DNA of 64,000 nt from Liopterus haemorrhoidalis (taxonomy: Eukaryota; Arthropoda; Insecta; Coleoptera; Dytiscidae), in the NCBI GenBank assembly GCA_963971575.1, contig OZ020611.1:145664419-145728418 (forward strand), read 5' to 3'. Below, in pieces: positions 1 through 10,280 of this stretch. The position numbers and the translations under genes are program-made. Numbering within the stretch: position 1 is the first letter of the stretch; each line of letters begins with the position of its first letter. The notes below the pieces were generated by a model that saw only the letters and a list, made by a program, of their open reading frames with translations, had not been told where the DNA came from and did not search any database.

Positions 1-230
1 GAAATTGAAAAACTTCAGAACCTACGTCATTAAGATGGTTATCGAACGATCAGATGATTGTAACGTACAACAATGTTTAGAATACTAATATTAATTATTG
101 TATGTACTCTTACTTATAAATAATATTCTAATTATAAAGATGGGCTATGTGAGGCGCAAATAGCCATTGTTGCTGAGCGCCAAACATTTTAACTTACTAA
201 ATTAAACTTAAAGTGTAAAAAACGTTCATC
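1..230 (+). repeat. Family F interspersed repeat, copy 1 (truncated by window start)
   Basis: This segment is closely similar to 38640-38880 on the same strand and to the reverse complement of about 1900-2150. Shared landmarks are a GATGGNCTANGTGA-like stretch, a CAAATAGYCATYGTTGCT-like stretch and AACATTTTAACT followed by TTACTAAAT. With the inverted copy at 1900-2200 it brackets the THAP remnant at 499. Its left boundary lies outside the window. Confidence 0.75.
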
Positions 231-498
231 ATCCATAGATGTGTATAAAGATATTTATTTACGACCATAAGATATTTATGGACATAAAAATATTTATATT
301 AAGGAAGTCTGTAGCTACAAACGTGAAACCGTTCGTACCTGCAGTTTGTCCGCTAAGTGCTTATGTCAAATAATTTGTGTAAAAATATTTATTGTCAACT
401 GACAATAACTGAAGCGCCTCTAGTGAGATTTTGAGAAACTGACAGGTGGAGGATAGACGAGTTTGTATACTGTTGTTTTCATAGCCAGTTTTTAAAAA

Positions 499-651
499 AT
501 GTCTTTAAAACTGCAAGAAACAATTAAATGCAACGTGAATTGTTGTGTTTATCTTTGCAATGCAAAAGTAGGTCGTGAAAGAGACCTAAGTTTTCATCGT
601 GTTCCGAAACGTGGCAAAAAAGCCTTATTACCATCAATTATAACCCTAAAG
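499..651 (+). pseudogene. THAP-domain zinc-finger N-terminal fragment, broken by a hAT insertion
   Basis: The ATG at 499 opens a reading frame with the first half of a C2CH THAP zinc finger: CCVYLC supplies the first cysteine pair and LSFHRVPK matches the conserved FHR-P motif that follows it. THAP domains bind DNA and are found in transcription regulators and at the N-terminus of P-element-type transposases. The second half (Trp, Cys-x2-His, AVPTIF-like box) is not visible. Coding stops making sense at 651, where a hAT element with an 8-bp target duplication begins; the ORF runs to 729 only inside that element. Beyond the insertion (1496 on) the frame stays open for about 30 codons and then stops. 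It may be a relic of a P-like transposase, since inverted family F repeats flank it, or of a THAP-containing host gene. Confidence 0.7.
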
Positions 652-1487
652 CAGGGGTCGGCAAACTTTAGAGGCTTAAGAGCCAAATTCACCATTTACG
701 GCATCTGGAAACATTTCAAAGAGCCATAATTTGGTTTTACTTCATGATTTTTTTAGCATCATTTAATGAGTAGTGCAGCGGTTCCCAACTTTATTTTAAC
801 GCGGAACCCTTCTAAACATGTTACATATTTTTGGAACCCTTATTAATTTATATTAGATAATAAACGCAATGTATGTTTTATAATGTTTTATTTATAAATC
901 AAAAATTATATTATTAAAAAGGAAAAACAATTATAAGGAAAATTACAGCAAAAGGATCAATTTTTAATGTGAAATATTGAGTTTCTTTTCATCCTGTATA
1001 ATTTTCTCAAGATCTGGATTAATCGTATATTCTTAATGTATATTCAGTACTGCGTTCTTGGGCGTTTGTAAAACGTGTATTCTGAACAAATAAATAAAAA
1101 CACGTACATAAAAAGTAGATATTAAAAACTATATCAAATACTAATTTCAATATTTCATATTATTAAAGCTTCATAAATGTCATAGACTTTAAATTATGAG
1201 TGTGGAAATATTTGTTTGTATAAAATTAGTGAACTTCACACGCAACCCTAAATTTTTTGGCGGAACGCTAGGCTTCCGCAGAACACCAGTTGGAAACCGC
1301 TGGAGTAGTGCATAAATATGTTATCGTGTGCATATATTTTAGTTATTGGTATTACCGATACGCTGTATAAAAATACATGAAAATAAATGAATTTTTGCAT
1401 GAATATTTTGTAAATTTTATTTTTTATCAACTGAATTTGAAGAGCCACATGAATATCCTCAAAGAGCCGCGGTTTCTCGACCCCCTG
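652..1487. mobile_element. Non-autonomous hAT element (outer of a nested pair)
   Basis: The left end CAGGGGTCGGCAAACTTT mirrors the right end, whose reverse complement starts CAGGGGGTCGAGAAACCGCG. Both ends continue into related sequence containing an AGAGCC motif. An 8-bp target duplication flanks it: CCCTAAAG at 644-651 and CCCTAGAG at 1488-1495 (7 of 8 match). CAG-type termini and 8-bp duplications are diagnostic of hAT elements. No transposase is present. It splits the THAP frame and is itself split by a second hAT at 776-1302. Confidence 0.88.
776..1302. mobile_element. Non-autonomous hAT element (inner of a nested pair)
   Basis: Termini are CAGCGGTTCCCAACTTT on the left and, reverse-complemented, CAGCGGTTTCCAACTGG on the right. 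The target duplication is perfect: GAGTAGTG at 768-775 and at 1303-1310. A GCGGAACCCTT-type subterminal motif recurs near both ends. It carries no coding capacity and lies wholly inside the 652-1487 element, so it is the younger insertion. Confidence 0.92.
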
Positions 1488-1814
1488 CCCTAGAGGTTAC
1501 TTGGGCACTGAGAAAATGGAAAATTTCATTTAACGTAACCCTCATATTGAATAATAAATTAATTTCAATAAATATCACATGAATATACCATTGAACCAAA
1601 AATATCCTATCTGCGTCAGCCATGATGTACAATGCAGTGGCGCCTCTATCGGTAGTGTCAGATGCCAATACAAATTACAGGTTCTGGTTAGCCGTTCGCA
1701 ACCGGTTATAAACTGTAGGTGCCTTTCTGCGTACGCTAAAAAATGGACGTAATACTAACCATATTATTCCTGAATGTACATAGAATGAAAATATGTACAT
1801 GCATCTTGGAATCA

Positions 1815-1862
1815 GGAGGCCTAGGCTCACCTCGAGCTGTAGCGCCAATGATGATGATTAAA
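1815..1862 (+). repeat. LINE 3' end with GAT repeat tail
   Basis: CCTAGGCTCACCTCGAGCTG followed by TAGCGCCAATGATGATGATT resembles the 3' untranslated end of RTE-like insect non-LTR retrotransposons, which often read GGGCTGTMGCGCCA and end in a (GAT)n tail. No coding sequence attached to this end was identified upstream, so it is a 5'-truncated remnant. Confidence 0.5.
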
Positions 1863-1899
1863 GATATTTATTAAATAATAAATGCATTATGTGTCGAAC

Positions 1900-2200
1900 T
1901 GTAAATACATAAAGCAGTTCATATTGCCACAAGTCTAAAAAAGTGACGAGCATGCGTGCTCAGACGTGAAAAACTAACGTTTTTCTACACTGCAATTTAT
2001 TATTTAGTAAGTTAGTTAGTTAGTTAAAATGTTTGGCGAACAGCAACGATGCCTATTTGCACCTGACACAGCCCATCTTTATAACTGGAATATTATTTAA
2101 AAGTTAGAATAAATAAAACAATAAATAAAAATAAAATAATACAATCAGCTGATGACGTGGGTTTTGAAGTTAAACAATTGACGCTCAGAATTTTTACGTT
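1900..2200 (-). repeat. Family F interspersed repeat, copy 2 (inverted)
   Basis: The reverse complement matches 38610-38960, including the CGTCACTTTTTTA, CAATATGA and AAACGTT motifs and the CTNAGCGTCARTTGTTT motif at its start. It is inverted relative to 1-230, with a short deletion of about 23 nt relative to copies 1 and 3. Together with copy 1 it forms a long inverted pair around the THAP remnant. Confidence 0.75.
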
Positions 2201-2217
2201 TTTAATTAAATTTAGAG

Positions 2218-2421
2218 TAGGGGAGACCGGGGCTGGTTGGCACATTTTTTACTTTCCTTTTTTTGTTAATTTTTCAGTGGTAGATAAAGAATATCTTACA
2301 ACGGGGAATGTTAGAGGCACCATTTGGCTATATATCAGCAAAATTAGAAGTTAGTATGTTGATTCTGTGTACACTATTTTCTCACTTTAAAAACCAAGAA
2401 ACAAATGTGCCAACATGCCCC
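2218..2421. repeat. Small foldback element with GGGGC..GTTGGCACATTT arms
   Basis: GGGGCTGGTTGGCACATTTT at 2229 is mirrored by AAATGTGCCAACATGCCCC ending at 2421. The outer TAGGGGAGACCGGGGC segment resembles a repeat terminus that I recall as widespread in insects. No target duplication was found. Confidence 0.5.
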
Positions 2422-2860
2422 AGGTGCGGGGTTGGTAGGCACAACCAGCGGGGTAGGTACGCACACAGGTAGATATGACCAAATAATACACTTTTAAGTC
2501 ATAATAAAAACTTATTATCTGAAAAGGCACATTCAAATTACTATCTCACAAAAATAAAAATTTATTTTAAACATAAATTGAAAATTAAAAAATTAAAATC
2601 TATTATTCGGGTAAATCTATTACAAACCTGTAAAATCCCGAACCTCTGGGTCAGATCCGAAAAGGTGGCAACCCTAGTTATAATTTTGTTATTAAAATTT
2701 AGTAAGAATTCATGATCTCGCTGATAGCGGGTTCGTAAAAAGTAACAAATGCTTTTTTTTCATCGTAGTAGATTTGAAAAAACATAGATATCACAGCATT
2801 AATTTACGTATTTGTTTCAGAGCTGTTAACGCTTTCGTTAAACGTCTACTATCTACTAAT

Positions 2861-2861
2861 T

Positions 2862-2960
<99 letters not shown>

Positions 2961-2962
2961 TT
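2861..2962. repeat. (TTTA)n microsatellite
   Basis: About 25 uninterrupted TTTA units. Translation gives an artefactual LFIY repeat, which should not be called a protein. Confidence 0.98.
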
Positions 2963-3559
2963 AATTACTGCTGCCCAACAGTATTCCCCAAAACGGGCAG
3001 TTACATAAATATATACATTAAATTTGAACAACAAAAGTAATACTTAAATTTACTAGCAAAATTTTACTAACAAAATTTTACTAACACTGCATAGTCTATA
3101 GTCGACTAATTTAAGAGCTGTAAATGCAGCTTTAGTATTTTAGAAGAATCTATTCTTAACAAGTTCTATTACTTATAGAAAAAATTACTTTAGTCAACAA
3201 TCGAGAAATTGAAATTACAAAATGACTTCCACGTAAAATTTCCAGAGGAAATGATATTTCTGGCAAGCAACAACCCTGTCAATATATCTGAATCTTATAA
3301 AACGGAAACGTCAAAAATGTGAACTCAGTTTTCGCTTTGTACCTCTACGAAATGGCATTTTTGCAGCTACGTATCATCAAAACAAAACATATATAAAATA
3401 GGAATCGTTTCCCGACAAGCATGTTACTGATTGTTTGAAAATAGCAATATCACTCTAGAAACTAGATCTTAAAACACATTTTAAACGTAATTTAGTAAAA
3501 TAAAGTTTTCGTAAGCAGTAAGTAATCGTCAACAGTTAACTTCAGAGTTGAGTTAGATA

Positions 3560-4170
3560 AAACATACAATATTGTGCTGCTTAGAGATAGTAAAGTGAAA
3601 GACTGGGTGTATTATTTATACAAGATTTTAATTTTAGTGACCACATAGACAATATAGTGAATAGTGCCCTAAAAACTTTAGGATTTATACTAAGAAACAG
3701 TGGTAGTTTTAAAATACTTACAACTTGGTTACTGAATTGTGCACTAGTTCGACCTAAATTAGAGTACGCGAATATAATCTGGTGCACAAAAACAATGTCT
3801 CACAAAAATCAAATAAAAAAGTACAAAATAGATTTGTAAGAAACCGGACCCTGAAATTAACCGGAACATATCCTTTTCGAATCTCTTATACAAACCAGTT
3901 AAAAAACCTAGCTCTCAATAATAGCAAGAAATTTCAAACATTAGAATGGAGACGCAACATCCACACCTTGAATTTCGCGTTTAAATTATTTAATATTAAA
4001 CTAGATACCCCAGAACTTAAATATTCGAGTCCCTGACATAAGATTGAGAATTTAAAATGATCACTTTTTCAAAATTTCAGAATCTATGTCACTACTGAAC
4101 AAGCAATCTCTGATAGAGATGTAGATATCTTTTACGACATTTATAGAAAAATTGTTAATTTAAAAATAAA
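3560..4170 (+). pseudogene. Non-LTR retrotransposon RT C-terminal remnant
   Basis: Overlapping frames with at least one frameshift encode the region after the catalytic palm of jockey/CR1-type reverse transcriptases. A segment near 3600 reads like FNFSDHIDNIV, the usual L-F-x-H-I box. It is followed by LVRPKLEYANIIWC (3740-3785), matching the VRPxLEYAsxiW motif, and then by a KKVQNRFVRN-like thumb segment around 3820. The YxDD palm lies upstream and is missing. The downstream AT-rich stretch to about 4430 may be its 3' UTR. It is dead: truncated and frameshifted. Confidence 0.7.
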
Positions 4171-4769
4171 TTAGACTAGTTATATTGTATTTATTGTATG
4201 TTTGCTTATATTGTGTTTTATTCTTCTATATTATTAGTATTTCTATATTATTGTTATTATAATTATTTTGTATTTTTTCCCCCAGTACTATGTATGACCG
4301 GTCGAAACGTCACACTGACCACGTGAATTTCATATCAATGACCGGTGGTCTTCGGAAGGAGAACTTACCTCCTCTGCCCCTTATACGCCTATCTAGACGT
4401 TGGGAAGCTATTATTTATTTATTTTATTTGTTAAATATAAATTAGATATGTTATGAGTGGTATTGATTGTTTAACGCATTGAGTACCATATGTATACAAT
4501 TAAATACGCACCAAAAGGGTCCTGGGCATCTATTCTAATAAATTCATATTCGTTTTCTAAATTCTAGCTACGTGTCTTGTGAACTGAGTACATTTTACCC
4601 TGTTTTCAATAATGTTATCACCCTTAGTTTTGACTTAAAAACAAAAAAAGTATGACAAAAATTGTATATAATAAGAAAGCAAATATTTTTTGTCTTATTT
4701 TTTTTCAGTTGGATGTATATTTGAGGAAAGGGGGATACCAAAACTAATATATTTAGTAAACTAAATTTA

Positions 4770-5150
4770 GAAAATAAACATTTCTTTTATGCTCAATAAG
4801 ATGAATAGGGGGGAGGCATAGGGAGCGCTACGTACACACTTGAAATATCTCACTTATCATTACTTTAGGAAACATAATTATAATGAAAGTGGTTTAGATT
4901 ATTTTCTGTTGAATGTTGTTTTTAATAAGATGAATATTCGGGGGCTATGGGAAGCCTTCCCTATACACTTATCTCACTTATTATTTACTTAATAGTAAAA
5001 TATTTATAAAAGGAGTGGTTTAGAATGCAGAAACGATATTTTCTATTGAATGTAGTTTTTAGATTAATATCTGGGGGGCCATGAGTGTGCTACCTATATT
5101 ATACTTGATATTCTCAGTTATCATAAACCGTACGAAGTAAAGGTACATCA
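4770..5150. repeat. Degenerate three-unit tandem repeat, period about 125-137 bp
   Basis: Units start near 4778, 4902 and 5039. Each has a TTTCTNTTGAATG-like start, then AATAAGATGAATAT, a run of G followed by CATRGGRAG-like sequence, CTACCTATACACTT and ATCTCACTTAT, and finally GTGGTTTAGA. Divergence is high, so the array is old. No coding or RNA signal was seen. Confidence 0.65.
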
Positions 5151-6845
5151 GCTAGTTTACAATATTAGAACGATAAAACCGAAATTTTTACCTATGCAGT
5201 GTTTTAAACAATACCCGAAATTTAACAATATAATTAACATATTTTTCCTTTAAAATAATTCCTTTGGAGAAGACTGCCGTAGACATAGAGGCTGGTTAAA
5301 ACTTAAAATACAGAGTGTACATAAAAGATTAATAAGTCTTTAAATTTCCCGCTTATATTAATTTTAAAGGTTGGCACCTCAGAACAATAACCAAGATGGA
5401 CAGCGCGTGCAATACGTAATCCACAACAGAATGTGTCTCCTATATTAATGTACGAAGGGCAAGGGGATAACGGACGGAAAACAAACAATAACCTCAATAA
5501 AATAGCCTTTTAACTTAACTTTAAAACGATATTCCACTTTTTTTCATATAATGTATACCATAATAATGTTTTAAACACTCTAAAAACCACAAAAAAAATG
5601 TTTAGCAGGATCAAATATACTAAACACGCAAAGAAAGCAGATTCGGCAATAAGGTCTTCGTGTATCTTCGTAAATATTCGGGAGGCAACGATTTATTCTA
5701 GAAATAGGTAAACAAACAATGTTGGAGACGCATTTTAATGTAAGCAACGGTGTCCATCTTAGTTATTGGTCTGAGGTGGGTATTTATCAAAGAGGGAACT
5801 CAACATATGACGAAACTTACAAAGGCAAATTCATAAGAAGTCGCTGACGGCCATGGCAGCTAATGTAAAACTAATTACAAGTTTAAATCGTCATGGCACG
5901 CATGTCATAGGTCACAAATCCTACTATTGGTATACTAACTCCCTAACCTAATGCTCTAATGCAGTTATAATTATTAATGTTCATAACACATCACATTAAT
6001 ATTAAAATATTTTAGGTGAAGTATTGAGTTGCAGTAACATAGCACCCGTAGCAACAAGTAGTAAATACGGTTAATAAATTTTGTGTGTCGGTGGTGAAAA
6101 GTGACGAGCCCCCACTGTGTTAAGCCGGTTCCAGCACGTTAACTCCTCCACTCGGTGTTTTCAGATAGATCATCGAACGTCTTCAACAAACCGTTCATTC
6201 ATTAAACGCATCATTCGCGAAAGGGTGTTAATATTTAATACCGGTGTTAAGTTAACCATTATGCCCTTATCTTGTCTTTTACCTCCATATAGACGATCGC
6301 AATATCCAATAATATTCAAACTTTGAACGTTAATATTATTGAATATTTACGATGAATGGTTTTAAAGGTGATGTGCTGTGAAACTGATATTGGGATTTTA
6401 ATATTTTTAACACCAGTTCTTTTACTCCTCTTTCTTTCAAGTCACTGTTATATTAAGAGTAATGCAGAGGAAAGAACGATGACTTAAAAATAGAGGAAGG
6501 GATAAAAATTGAAGCCTGTATAGAATACGAGTACCTAAACAATAATGGAGTAAAAATAATGGATAACGGAAGATGCAAGAAATATTTTAGATTCATGGTA
6601 AAATAAATGAAGGAAGGAAAATTATTATAACCCTAAACTCAATTCTCTGATCAAAAATCAGTGCCGTATAAAGCTAGTGTGGGTCCTGTAGAATGTGTTA
6701 TCGGGGTCCTATTTTTTTTTATTTAATTTTTTAATGTTTATGGCCTTTACTACTAAAGCAATTAGCCAGGACAGTTGTAATTTTTGTGTTGAAGATTACA
6801 TTCCTTAACATGATTCGAACCCGAGAAAAATATTTGATTATTAAA
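5151..6845. other. Unassigned AT-rich interval
   Basis: Short ORFs at 5303-5497 (-), 6117-6326 (+) and 6731-6919 (-) show no family motif I recognise. Around 6480-6600 a stretch on the + strand reads weakly like the post-palm region of an RTE LINE (EYEYLNNNGVKI), which is too little to call. No TIR, LTR or RNA signal was found. Confidence 0.5.
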
Positions 6846-7360
6846 CTAGTTGCCCCGCCCGGCTTCGCTCGGGAACAATTCGTTATAATTAATCTACATT
6901 TTTTTGGAATGCACAACATACCTACTCGTAATCAGGCGACAGGACAGAAGACAATACTGTGACGAAAATGTTTTGATTTTCTTCATGGGACCTCAAAATT
7001 CTTGTTCTTAAGGTTGTTCTTAGAACTGACACGCGAAAACATATAATTACCCATGCAAGAAGCATGGACTCCGAAAATCAACGCTAGCTATCTTTAGGAT
7101 TTGACCCTTCGACTTATTAATAGGCATCGCAAAACAAACAGGCCGGAAATTGGAATTGCTTGAAATGAAATGGTAAAATTGTAGGACTCATCGTTATTCT
7201 AGGGATTACCACTTTTTTGCCTGTACCTCAGTCATAGTGGTTGCCTCTACTATATAGTATTTTAAACTGCTCACCTGTAAGCGTGTTCCATTACAATATT
7301 TTATCGAGTTTATGTTCCTCAGCAACATTATTGGTGCAACATAGATTAAGAAAATCTAGA
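6846..7360 (-). mobile_element. Helitron 3' part with helicase remnant
   Basis: Read on the minus strand, the element ends in a hairpin (CCCG AGCGAAG CCGGG) followed by a short spacer and CTAG at 6849-6846, next to a T. This is the canonical Helitron 3' terminus and A/T insertion site. The adjacent minus-strand sequence encodes degenerate Pif1-type helicase motifs: APIMLLRN, YCNGTRLQ, a PFHFKQFQFP block and INKSKGQ (usually INKSQGQT), then SPCFLHG and VFASRVS. These are in the correct order for the C-terminal half of RepHel. The 5' half and the Rep nuclease are absent; the copy is cut off near 7360-7400. Confidence 0.85.
7005..7360 (-). pseudogene. Helitron RepHel helicase C-terminal pseudogene
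   Basis: RepHel proteins nick (Rep) and unwind (helicase) DNA during rolling-circle transposition. Only the last helicase motifs are visible here, in at least two frames with internal stops. They cover the lead-in to motif V (LLRN..CNGTRL) and motif VI (INKSKGQ..KIASVDFRSP). The normal protein exceeds 1300 residues, so this is under a tenth. No intact start exists. Confidence 0.8.
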
Positions 7361-7403
7361 ATTCCGATTGGCTAGTGAATGGCATCTTGCGCATCTACAA
7401 ACG

Positions 7404-7445
7404 CAGTGGCGTAGGCAAAGGGTTAGGGGGGGACATACCCCTTAG
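7404..7445 (+). repeat. Solo hAT-type terminus
   Basis: CAGTGGCGTAGGCAAAGGG followed by a G-rich run looks like the left terminus of a CAGTGGCG-type hAT MITE. No matching inverted end was found before the LINE fragment starting near 7560, so only one end is claimed. Confidence 0.4.
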
Positions 7446-7639
7446 TTTAATTCTTTTATTTTTGAAAAATACCTTTCTCCTTCACAATTGGTAATCATTG
7501 AGCCAAAGGCAGTATCTATATTTGAAAAACAAAACCCCTAAGAAATGTTAGTTATCAACCTATATAAATCTAACTCCATAGGGTCATTTTGGCGCCAATA
7601 TAAGAAACAAGACCAGTTTTCAGCAGTTCATTTAATTAC

Positions 7640-8245
7640 AAACCGGTTCAGTTTTTATGGTATGCCAATGATCTGGTCATTTTTTGCAAAGGGGTCAACT
7701 CAGGAAACTCGGAAAAACTCAGGCGTCTACTACAGGGCGCTATCACGGAATTAAAAAAATGGGCAGTTAAGACGGGGTTCCAATTTTCCCTAGAAAAAAC
7801 TAAAGCTATCAACTTCACCGAACAGAGCAAGCAATAAAACCCTGGTTTAACACTTTATAACACTCTTATAGAATACACCAACGAGATCAAATTTCTAGGC
7901 ATTACAATAGACAAGAAACTGTCATGGAAACCCCACATAAACAAAATCAAAGTTGAATGCAACATCAGGCTAAACATAATAAAAACTTTGGGAAACCAAA
8001 CATGGGGAGCAGACAAGAATACGTTGCTAAACATATACAAAACCTTAATATTAGCGAAAACTAACTACGGTTGCATTGCATACGCCACTGCCAGCAAAAC
8101 AACGCTAAAACTCCTAGACGCAGTCCACCACACAGCTATTAGAATAGCAACAGGCGCATTTAGATCCAGTCCTTCGATCAGCATATTGAACGAAGCCGGC
8201 GAACCAACGCTACAGGAGAGACGAGAAAAACTGACCACGATGTAA
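7640..8245 (+). pseudogene. LINE reverse transcriptase (palm and thumb), frameshifted
   Basis: The catalytic box reads WYANDLVIFC, so the usual YADD aspartate pair is altered to YAND and the enzyme would be inactive. Downstream motifs are intact in order: LKKWAVKTGFQFSLEKTK, then IKFLGITIDKKLSWKPHI, then LLNIYKTLILAKTNYGC and QERREKL. A stop interrupts after EQSKQ (about 7836). This part primes cDNA synthesis in functional elements. Confidence 0.8.
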
Positions 8246-8445
8246 GTAACGAATCTAGCAGCTAAACCATATCATGGAACACACAGTCATATATTTCTAA
8301 AATCAAATAACGAAAAAATACTGAACACAGGCAAAAAACTGATTTAATACAATACATCAACACCATCCTACAATCCAACAATATTCTTATTCCCACAATC
8401 CAGTCCATTACCTTTCATCATACTCCACCTTGGCTCTTTGGGAAA

Positions 8446-9179
8446 GTGACCATAAACACAGGTCTAACTAAATACAAAAAAATAGAACCGACCGTTTTAC
8501 AAACAAAATTTGCTGAACTACAGCTGCATCTGCTCGAATACCAGTTTTACTTCACGGATACATCGAAAACAGAGAACAGTTGTACTATAGCTATTGTTCA
8601 GAACGATGAAAGTAAAACATACCATTTACCAACAACCAGTAGTGTATTCGAAGCAGAAGCGGTAGCAATCCTGAAGGCGATCGAAATGGCATCTCATACC
8701 ATCCACAGACACATAGCCGTATGCACCGTTTCTTTGAGCGTACTACAAGCCCTCAACAACAACTACTCAAAGGAAACTGTTATTCAGCAAATACAAGACC
8801 AACTATATCAAATGACAAAAGAACAAAACAAAATAGTGCATCTCATCTGGTTTCCCGACCATATTGGAATAGAAGCCAACGAAACTGCAAACAGCCGCCT
8901 GAGAGTCCATCAATCACCCTCCATTTACCCCCCAACAAAACTTACGTAAAACAAAATATTAAGAAGAAACTCAGTATAACCAGACTGACCAAATGGCGTA
9001 ACACCACGAACAACAAACTACGAACCGTCAAGGGTGACATACAGAACTGGAACTCAGACACCAACAGACGAGAACAAATAATAATGACAAGACTTAGAAT
9101 CGGACACACCAGACACACACACGAACACCTCATGGCAAGACTAGATACCAAAATAGACTCAAAAATGTCTAACAACTAA
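8446..9179 (+). pseudogene. LINE RNase H domain and C-terminal tail
   Basis: An open stretch of 167 codons (8446-8949) carries the RNase H signature order: YFTDTSKTE (usual FTDGSK), VFEAEAVAILKAIE (catalytic Glu region), CTVSLSVLQAL (usual TDSLSALQAL, with the Asp lost) and VHLIWFPDHIGIEANETAN (usual WIPSHxGIxGNExAD). Loss of the second Asp implies an inactive enzyme. A frameshift near 8900 moves the tail into the frame 8721-9179, where TRLRIGHTRHTHEHLM, the usual post-RNase H box, is found. The zinc knuckle is missing. Confidence 0.82.
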
Positions 9180-9756
9180 TAAAAGTTTTATATACAAATC
9201 AAACAAAATGTAACAATAATGTACTCTTATCAACCACTAATAGCCAAGTAGCTGATGTGTCTTTAAATAAATAAATAAAAAATAAATAAATTAAAAAAAA
9301 ATTGCAAACATTCTTCACTATGACTTCCAGATCTTTCGAATACGATTTACATTTGCTGATTTTGCTACTAAGTTAACCCGACATTGTCCAGTAGTCATAA
9401 AGTCTAAGCTGTGTTTACTATTTAATACAGTTATAAAGATCATCGTGCTTTATAATGACGTAGTATTGCAAATAAATGATCGGCAGAATACAAACTGCTA
9501 TATGCATTTCGAAGTGTCAAGACTGGGTAAATTTCGAAACTAAAGGATCTAGTAAATGATAAACGTAAAAACTGAAATCATGACAGGGGGTCTCGATACT
9601 GAGAGTTTATCTAATAATCTTCTTTATCTATTAAAGTTTTGTAGTTATTTAGTACCTAAGTAAAATAGAATAAATGAGGGTCCTCTTTCAACCCCAGAGA
9701 ATGCTTGGAATGTCTAGGAAAACTATAGAAAAATCTTTTGGTGTAGTTATAGTTAT

Positions 9757-10276
9757 TGTTACGAATATTGGGCCGTATACCAAAGAATACCGTAGACTTG
9801 AAGTGGACGGCGAACCTTAAACATTGAGTTACCCGAAAGTTCTCGACTTTTATAGAAGGAAACAAGATTTCCTATATAACACGCTGTACCTGAGGCCGGA
9901 GGGTCAGGAGTGTTCATGCAGTGAAGCTCGGCAAGTCTTTAAGAACAGCTAGTCAAATTAAGGTCGTCAATAAGTCAGTTTCATGCATTCAACAGCAGTG
10001 TGGAGTTAGACAAGTGACTGAACTCAAGTGGAGATGTTGAGTTAGTGGAATTCAGTATGGTGACTGAGTGATTTAGTCAATCGAATACCTGGACTACTCT
10101 GGATTGCATGGTGATATACCTGGAACAGTTAACTGTGGTATAAGTGTAGTGGAACTTATTACTTGTTATTGTTGTGTATTAAATAGTGGATAAGTCCAAT
10201 ATTTTATTTTTTGTTTAATAAAGATTTAAAATCACAACCAAATTCGTCTTATATATTTTGTTGTATCCACTAATCA
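9757..10276 (+). mobile_element. Solo LTR, probably Gypsy-like
   Basis: The block begins TGTTACGAATATTGGG and ends CCACTAATCA, giving TG...CA termini. It is flanked by a perfect 4-bp duplication, TTAT (9753-9756 and 10277-10280). An AATAAA signal lies in TTTAATAAAGATT near 10217. No internal retroviral genes adjoin it, so it is a solo LTR left by recombination between the two LTRs. The class is inferred from the terminal sequence and duplication length only. Confidence 0.65.
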
Positions 10277-10280
10277 TTAT

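Larger units (their letters stand above)
7560..9300 (+). mobile_element. Jockey-like non-LTR retrotransposon, 5'-truncated, with RNase H
   Basis: A continuous but frameshifted ORF2 remnant: RT palm and thumb (7640-8245), a linker, an RNase H domain (8520-8910) and a C-terminal RIGHTRHTHEHLM box (near 9100). It ends in an AAATAAATAAATAAA-rich tail at about 9260-9300, as expected for target-primed integration. The 5' half of ORF2 (apurinic endonuclease, early RT motifs) is missing. Confidence 0.85.

Noticed and set aside
2774..3040. 88-codon ORF with LFIY repeats
   Set aside because: It is a translation of the (TTTA)n microsatellite.
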